Below are positions 58,762 to 64,000 of a stretch of DNA of 64,000 nucleotides, piece by piece. The position numbers and the translations under genes are program-made. The stretch is from Schizochytrium sp. CCTCC M209059 (Eukaryota > Sar > Bigyra > Thraustochytrida > Thraustochytriidae). The notes under the pieces were generated by a model. That model had not been told where the DNA came from, made no database searches, and saw only the letters and a list, made by a program, of their open reading frames with translations. Location of the stretch: NCBI GenBank assembly GCA_000818945.1, contig KN805391.1:55834-119833 (forward strand), written 5' to 3'. Position 1 is the stretch's first letter; the number at the start of each line of letters is the position of its first letter.

Positions 58762-61700
58762 GACGTGGATGGCACTTCTGTTCTGAATTTGCCTGCCGGC
58801 TGTTGCCTGCCGGCTGTTGCCTGCTCTGAGCGGGGGAGCCCGGCCGGCAGTGTGTTTTCCTTCCTTCCCTCTTTGGCGTGTCTCTATTATAAGGCAAAGT
58901 GTAGTTACCGCCTACAACTGCATGACGCGTGTCAAACTTTGCACGTTTTCCAGCGTGGCGGCAGCTGGGTGTGCAGGCTGCATAAGTTCAAGTTACTACT
59001 ACGATACTGTTATCGAGTCTTTTGCGATGCTTTCTCGAGGCTTATGCGCCATCGGAGGTGCACTGATTCATCCCTCCCTCCCCAACGCAGTGGCCTCGGA
59101 GGTGCCACCCTCCTGAGATCTGTAGCGCGACGGAGCTTGGCGGCCTCTCGATTCCCTCGCTCGGCCGTCCCGGTATGAACAAAGCCGCCAAGGCGGCGTG
59201 CACCGCTAACGGTGCCAGCGTATGGGCTACGCAAGTTTCGTTTTGCGGAACGTCTTACGATCTGCAGCTATATGCACGATTTCATGTCAGCGCGTGCCGC
59301 CGTGGCTGGATCGGTAGTGTCGGTCAATCACTCCTGACCGACACGACAGTGCCCCATCTATAACTAACTACATGATCTCGGCAGGTGGGCTGGGCTACAC
59401 AACACAAGGCAGTTAAGGCTAGGTTACGCAAGCTCTTACCGCGTGGACAATGGGACAGCGTCCCTCCGCGCGTGCAGTGCCATGCGGTGCGGTGCAGCAC
59501 AGTGCCATCGATGGGCGCGCGCTTGCGAGCTAAGCATGTCAGAATGCTGCATGTTGACTCGGGGAGAGCACCCGGCCTATTGGGGTCGCGGTGCCAGTCT
59601 TTGTGATGATGGCCAGCCATGCAGCAACAGACCTTGTGTAACAATGCTGCAAAATGTCAAACATAGCGCAAGTTGCAGTTGAAGGTATAGTATGCATAAA
59701 GTTCAAAGCCGGTGGACACCCTGTTCCAGGACTACGCAACACATTTGTTGTGCAAGCACAAGCCGCGGTGGGTTGTGGGCGAGGCAGAGTCTACGGCGAG
59801 AGTCGCGAAGAGGCCGAAGTGAAATTGAAGGCGGCTCAGACTTTGAAAGCTGGACAGCCAGCCGGCCAGCCAGCCAGCCAGCCAGCCTTCGCCAATGCCA
59901 TCGATTTCTGGGCTGCTGAAGAACCAGTTTATGACATTGCCAAGCAAGTCTTTGGAAACGTGGTCAAGAAGAGCTGTCGTTTCAACTTGAGATAATGCCG
60001 GACCCGAACGTTGACGCACAAGCTTCTTTGAGGGAGCGCATGTGGCAAGCGACCAACCAAAGTAAAGTTTTAACTTGGAAGGGACGCATTCAATGGGTAC
60101 AGAATTACAAGTATGCTTGAGAGGAGGACATAGCTGCGCAGTTGGAGCCCGAGTGATTGATCCCCCACTACACTAGCGAACGGTGTACAAACTCGTTGTT
60201 GTTGCTAGTTAAACCCCCAAAGACCAGCTCATCATCATCATCGAGTCACCTCTTCTCTTTCTTCGCGAGGGTCGCGTGGAGAGGAGAGAGGTTTTAGTTA
60301 CGTACAAAGCGACCAACGCTAGGCGACTTGACGAACCAAACTAATGAGACTAGATGTGTCATTAAAAGTGGCGCGAGGCAAGGGCCATCGAAGTCTCTAA
60401 GATTCTTGAAAGGAACAGAATTGATGAATATAAATTGGTATATAAACGCAGACGTTCCCCGCACAATAGGGCACCGCACCTCAAGAAAGGTAGCAACCAA
60501 GCTTGACTCTTCTTGCTCATCCGCCTGTAAATACAGATCTTTGCAAGGATATGTCACTCTGCCAGCCTGGCAGGGAGCGATCCATGGAGATCCTATCGCT
60601 CCGTGCTCGCCAAGCACACACAAGAGGACCAGACCTCAGGCGCTTCTCTCGCCCGAGCGTACTTCGCGTCGTCAACCTTTGAGCAGGACTTCTCCTTCGT
60701 CCTCGCCTTTTGAAAATCCCTCGCTCGACCTTGCACTCGGGGCGAGTTTCTCTCGATGGTGCTGGACTTTGCGGAACGTTTTCGTCTCGTTGCGCACAGT
60801 CCAGGCCTAAAGGTAAAAGTGGTTGCAGGCTGGTTGCACGTGCTCAGGGCAGTCTGAGGACTTCGAGGAACGCTTTCGTAGCTTTCTCGACGCCCTAAAC
60901 GTCTAGCGTTTTGGACCGTGCGTTACGCTTTGGTGTAGTCCCTCCGAGACTTTGGCTGTCAAGCTCTTGCTTTAGCCCAATCAATCGTCCCAAGTCGTCA
61001 GCCGGTACATCGATACCGCTACGGGTTGCATTTGCCTGCTGCCGCGGTAGCCTGGTGTCGATTCTCAACGCCCTAAACGTCATCTACGTTTGTGAGTCCT
61101 CCGAGACTCCAGCACCTGGCTGTTGCTCCGTCACGTCCGTCGGTTTAGCATCGTCAGCGTGTCGATGGCGCGATTTCCAGTTGCAGTTTCCCACACAGAG
61201 AGGTGGCTTGATGCTGATCTTGTCCGCGTGCAACTGCGTGCTATGTAACGCGGGCCCCTTGCTCTTGCACGTGCTCGTCGTGTGTACTCATGCACGTGCT
61301 CTTTGCACGTGCTCTTCGCGCGTGCTTTGACTGTGAAAAAAAAAGGTACAGAAACCCAAATTGAAGTTGGAACTTTGCCTCAAGCGATGTCATTTTGGAG
61401 ATGAATGAGGCTTCTGACCAGCGCCGTTGGTTCGTACCCGATCCATGATGTTCCGCGAAATCAGGCGTGCGCTGTTGGAGTACTCGCCGCGAAAGTCCTG
61501 TTTATGGTCATCGTCAGGAGCGCTCACTGCAAGCCCAACTGTCAGTGGTTCAAACATTGCACCCGCCTGACCAATTGACAATGTGATTGGCTGTAGCATT
61601 CAGCATGCAGCCTCATATTGCCTCGAAGAGTCGAGTCTAGCGTTAAAGCTTGCACTCACAGTCAGCCAATCGCACTCTTGGCACGTGAAAGTGAAATAAA

Positions 61701-61950
61701 GCTAGAACCTTGCCAGTTCGAGCGACCCGCAGCGATCGACTCGGAGCGCGAGATGCAAAAAAAAAAAGGTCCTTCCTTCCTTCCGGGACTCCGCGAAGCA
61801 AAGACTAACCGTAAGCAAGGCAAGACAGTCGGCCAGGTTCAGATCGCAGCAAACCCCAAACTGCTGCAGCTCACCAAACAAACCAAGAAACAAAACGCCG
61901 AAGCTTCGAAAAAGAGAAGAAGGCCCACAAACGAATAACTGCTCCTGAAA
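58762..61950. other. 3.2-kb gene-poor spacer
   Basis: It contains a (CCAG)n tract at 59855-59888, a CAT run near 60229-60241, an A8-9 run near 61336, a CACGTGCTC repeat near 61267-61322 and a diverged direct duplication (about 60889-60960 versus 61068-61135). A poly-A run lies at 61757-61767 upstream of the copy C ATG. Several short ORFs exist, none with recognisable features or convincing codon pattern. Confidence 0.5.
60889..61135. repeat. Diverged direct duplication
   Basis: Both arms contain CGCCCTAAACGTC followed within ~45-60 bp by GTCC(C)TCCGAGACT and GGCTGT. Arm starts are about 180 bp apart. Spacers differ, so this is an old or partial duplication. Confidence 0.55.
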
Positions 61951-62376
61951 ATGAGCTGCTACGGCGCTTACCCTGCAAGCAGCACTTGCTGCTCGTCTTG
62001 CCCAAGCGCTACGGAAATTTGCAATAACTACTATGGTTCAGTTGCCTGCTATGGCGAAGATGGCACTCTCTTGGGCACCGAAGTCTCTTCTACTCTTTCT
62101 GGCGTGATGATTGGCGTTGTCGTCTTTGTTGTTGTGCTTTGGGTCTTTACCTTTTTCGGCCTGTGTTATGCAATTAGGACTCTCCAGAACAAGGAAGCTC
62201 ACCTTCCTCTTGAGCAGCGCTCGCTCACCTGCGGCATGATTGTGCTTATGGTGCTTATGACTCTTTGTCTTGGTCTCATTGGTCTTCTCCTAATGTACGT
62301 CATCCTCAACAACCAAATCAGTTCTGCGATAAATCGAAATGCTATGCAGCAGATGATGGCTGCAAACAAGGTCTAA
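61951..62376 (+). CDS. Six-cysteine two-span membrane protein (unnamed family, copy C)
   Basis: A 141-residue protein and the most compact member. Cysteines 3, 13, 14, 17, 24 and 33 form C-x9-CC-x2-C-x6-C-x8-C. After a short spacer, transmembrane segment 1 is near residues 52-75 (VMIGVVVFVVVLWVFTFFGL). The loop reads YAIRTLQNKEAHLPLEQRSL. Transmembrane segment 2 is near 92-115 (GMIVLMVLMTLCLGLIGLL). The tail is NNQISSAINRNAMQQMM. The loop and tail match copy B; the second span (CGMIVL-VL-TLC) matches the broken copy almost exactly. It is transcribed opposite to the other two. ATG 61951 lies just before the cysteine domain with no signal peptide, and a purine-rich leader precedes it. A9 follows the stop by about 35 bp. 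Confidence 0.75.
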   Translation: MSCYGAYPASSTCCSSCPSATEICNNYYGSVACYGEDGTLLGTEVSSTLSGVMIGVVVFVVVLWVFTFFGLCYAIRTLQNKEAHLPLEQRSLTCGMIVLMVLMTLCLGLIGLLLMYVILNNQISSAINRNAMQQMMAANKV

Positions 62377-63480
62377 GCCAGAGCAAGCGATGCCTCCGTC
62401 TACTGCAGCAAAAAAAAAGAGGGAGGAGAATAGAAGAGATCGAAGACAACGTAAAGCAGTCATGATGTTCACCATTTTGTCTCTCTGGTTGAGAGAAGCC
62501 TGGACCTAAGTATAGCTGAGCCACAGCGCGAATAAACACCGTTGCTTTCCCCATTTTTGCTATAGCTGGCGATTAATTGAGCACGCGCATGGAGAAGGGC
62601 CCCGACAAGACTACGCTTTCCTGCCCTCATCTCATCTCATGACTTGCCAAAATGCAAAAACCATCGGCCAGCTGCTGAAGTCTGACGAGGTCTCGGCAAT
62701 CCAAGCGTCGCCTATCCCTCGCTCGTCCGGGCCAGGTCGTCCGCGCTGGATTTCTGCGGAACGTTTTTGCAGTCGCTCCACCGCAGTTTCCTGGCCGATG
62801 GAATGGCGCTGCACGGCGCTCACTCGTCCAGCTCAGCTAACGTCACCAATCTACGCCGTGGGCCCGGGCTCACGACTGCCAGCACTGCAAGCGAGCGATC
62901 GAGCGATCGTGCTGGATGGCTTAAACGGCAACGGCGCCGCACCGCGCATCGCATCGCATCGTATCGCAGTGCGCTCACTATCGTTCATTTCATTGAGGGT
63001 GTGCAAGAGGGCCGGCCGGGCCGTATGGTATTTCATTGAGGGTGTGCAAGAGGACTGGAACGGATGGATCCATCCGACATCGTCCCATGATGGACTGACT
63101 GCGCACGTGCAAGCTCTGGCCGCCCAGCCAGGCAGCCAGGCAGGTCGAGCCCCGCGGCTGCATGCCAACGTCCTTCTGCGCGCGGCACGCGGCCGTGGTC
63201 GTCCGGGCCAGCACCTTACATTTGCGCGAGGGGCCGGCCCAGGCGGCACGCGCTCGCAAGGGGGCCGTGCGCGCAAGAAGGGAGCTTGTCCAGTTTGCGT
63301 TTAACTTTACTTACTTCCTCCCAAGGCCGGTACGGTGACGAGCTGCCGTTGTCCTTCGGTCGCGGCTTGTCTACCAGCGCTGGCGTGGCCGAGACATGCC
63401 CCGCGCCCGCGCAGACGTCGGTTCTGATGTGACATTAGGAGCGCTTAGGACAGGCCCTGCTTGAGAAGGAGAATCATCAT

Positions 63481-63512
<32 letters not shown>

Positions 63513-64000
63513 GCAGCAAAGGAAACAGCGCATCACGAGGATTACCACCAGCAACAGAAGTCGCGTTGGCTGCAACTGGAGCTGGTTGGGGCGATCTTCA
63601 GAATGGGTGTCCACGGATGTCTAGCGTTCTGGATTTTTCGGCCCGACCACCACCCGTCAAGTTTCTAAAAGGAGCGCGGAACGAATCGGAACCCGGACTT
63701 CTGGAAGACCGCAAAGAAGGCGGATTTTGTCTTGGCAATGCCTGGTAAATTTCAGACAAGGAGGACAAACTAGGCGCGAGTGATTGTGCGAAAGGTGTCG
63801 CGCGCCCACTTTTTATGCATCTTTGTCCCGAAACCCGAGTAGGCGCCTGGCAGGCATACACACGCGCACACCCCGTCTCTCCTCGACTCGCAGCAAACTC
63901 GAAACTGCCTCGGCACGGTGAGCAGAAAGAGTACCCCTTTGAGCAGAAAAAGAACTACTAGTAGTACCCAGTCAAGAAAGAGGATAATTGCCAGTCGGTA
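62377..64000. other. Right-end spacer, no supported gene
   Basis: It contains a 24-bp direct repeat (ATTTCATTGAGGGTGTGCAAGAGG at about 62985 and 63030), GGCAGCCAGGCAGG-type runs near 63130, and a compound (ATC)n(AGC)n tract at 63472-63518. The ORF at 62639-63304 is Arg/Pro/Ala-rich, crosses the direct repeat and has no recognisable domain. Confidence 0.5.
63472..63518. repeat. Compound (ATC)n(AGC)n microsatellite
   Basis: Six ATC units pass directly into about nine AGC units in non-coding DNA. Confidence 0.9.

Noticed and set aside
59654..59995. 113-codon plus-strand ORF
   Set aside because: It translates through a CCAG microsatellite, lacks recognisable motifs and sits in gene-poor DNA. 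Expression data would be needed.
62639..63304. 221-codon plus-strand ORF at the right end
   Set aside because: It crosses a 24-bp direct repeat and GGCA-type runs, with Arg/Ala/Pro-rich composition and no motif.

Overview
This is a gene-dense, intron-poor nuclear segment of a eukaryote. SMG1, cactin, a ceramide synthase, an ABCC transporter and Hsp101/Hsp104 are present. DNAL1 (outer-arm dynein) and an SFI1-like centrin-binding protein indicate a flagellated cell with centrioles. Most reading frames are single long exons with high G/C at third codon positions. Short introns (about 60-125 bp, GTAAG/GTACG...AG) are confined to two genes. This fits a free-living protist such as a thraustochytrid (labyrinthulomycete); that placement is inference, since no taxonomic marker lies in the window.

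Layout: 0.1-2.8 kb, an M23-type metallopeptidase-like gene and an orphan gene. 3-7.1 kb, DNAL1 and an ankyrin-RGS fusion, both minus. 7.7-12.5 kb, a divergent chaperone pair (DnaJ type B, minus; Hsp101/Hsp104, plus) sharing a promoter with several heat-shock elements; the Hsp100 frame is broken three times. 12.8-17.9 kb, cactin and a 15-exon leucine-rich-repeat gene with one repeat per exon. 18.3-21.4 kb, a histidine acid phosphatase and an ACOT7-like thioesterase. 21.6-29.4 kb, SMG1. 30.5-34.4 kb, SFI1-like and a DTD2/ATD-type tRNA deacylase. 34.5-43.1 kb, a PH plus permuted-papain-fold protein, a ceramide synthase and an ABCC transporter. 44.6-48.6 kb, an IQ-motif protein and a sulfotransferase. 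48.6-52.2 kb, a gene-free block with a 600-bp (TTGGC)n array. 52.3-56.3 kb, a hybrid histidine kinase and a HIT-fold protein. 56.3-64 kb, gene-poor DNA carrying three members (one broken) of a small six-cysteine, two-membrane-span family that I do not recognise.

Functional links: the DnaJ/Hsp100 pair is a plausible co-induced disaggregation module. DNAL1 and SFI1 serve flagella and centrioles. SMG1 and cactin act in mRNA surveillance and splicing. Tetranucleotide tracts (GCTT/GCAA/GGCA/CCAG) recur just upstream of many coding starts. The best candidates for something undescribed are the six-cysteine two-span family, the repeat-per-exon LRR gene, the DTD2/ATD-like protein with a large insertion, and the ankyrin-RGS fusion with a cysteine-pair insertion.
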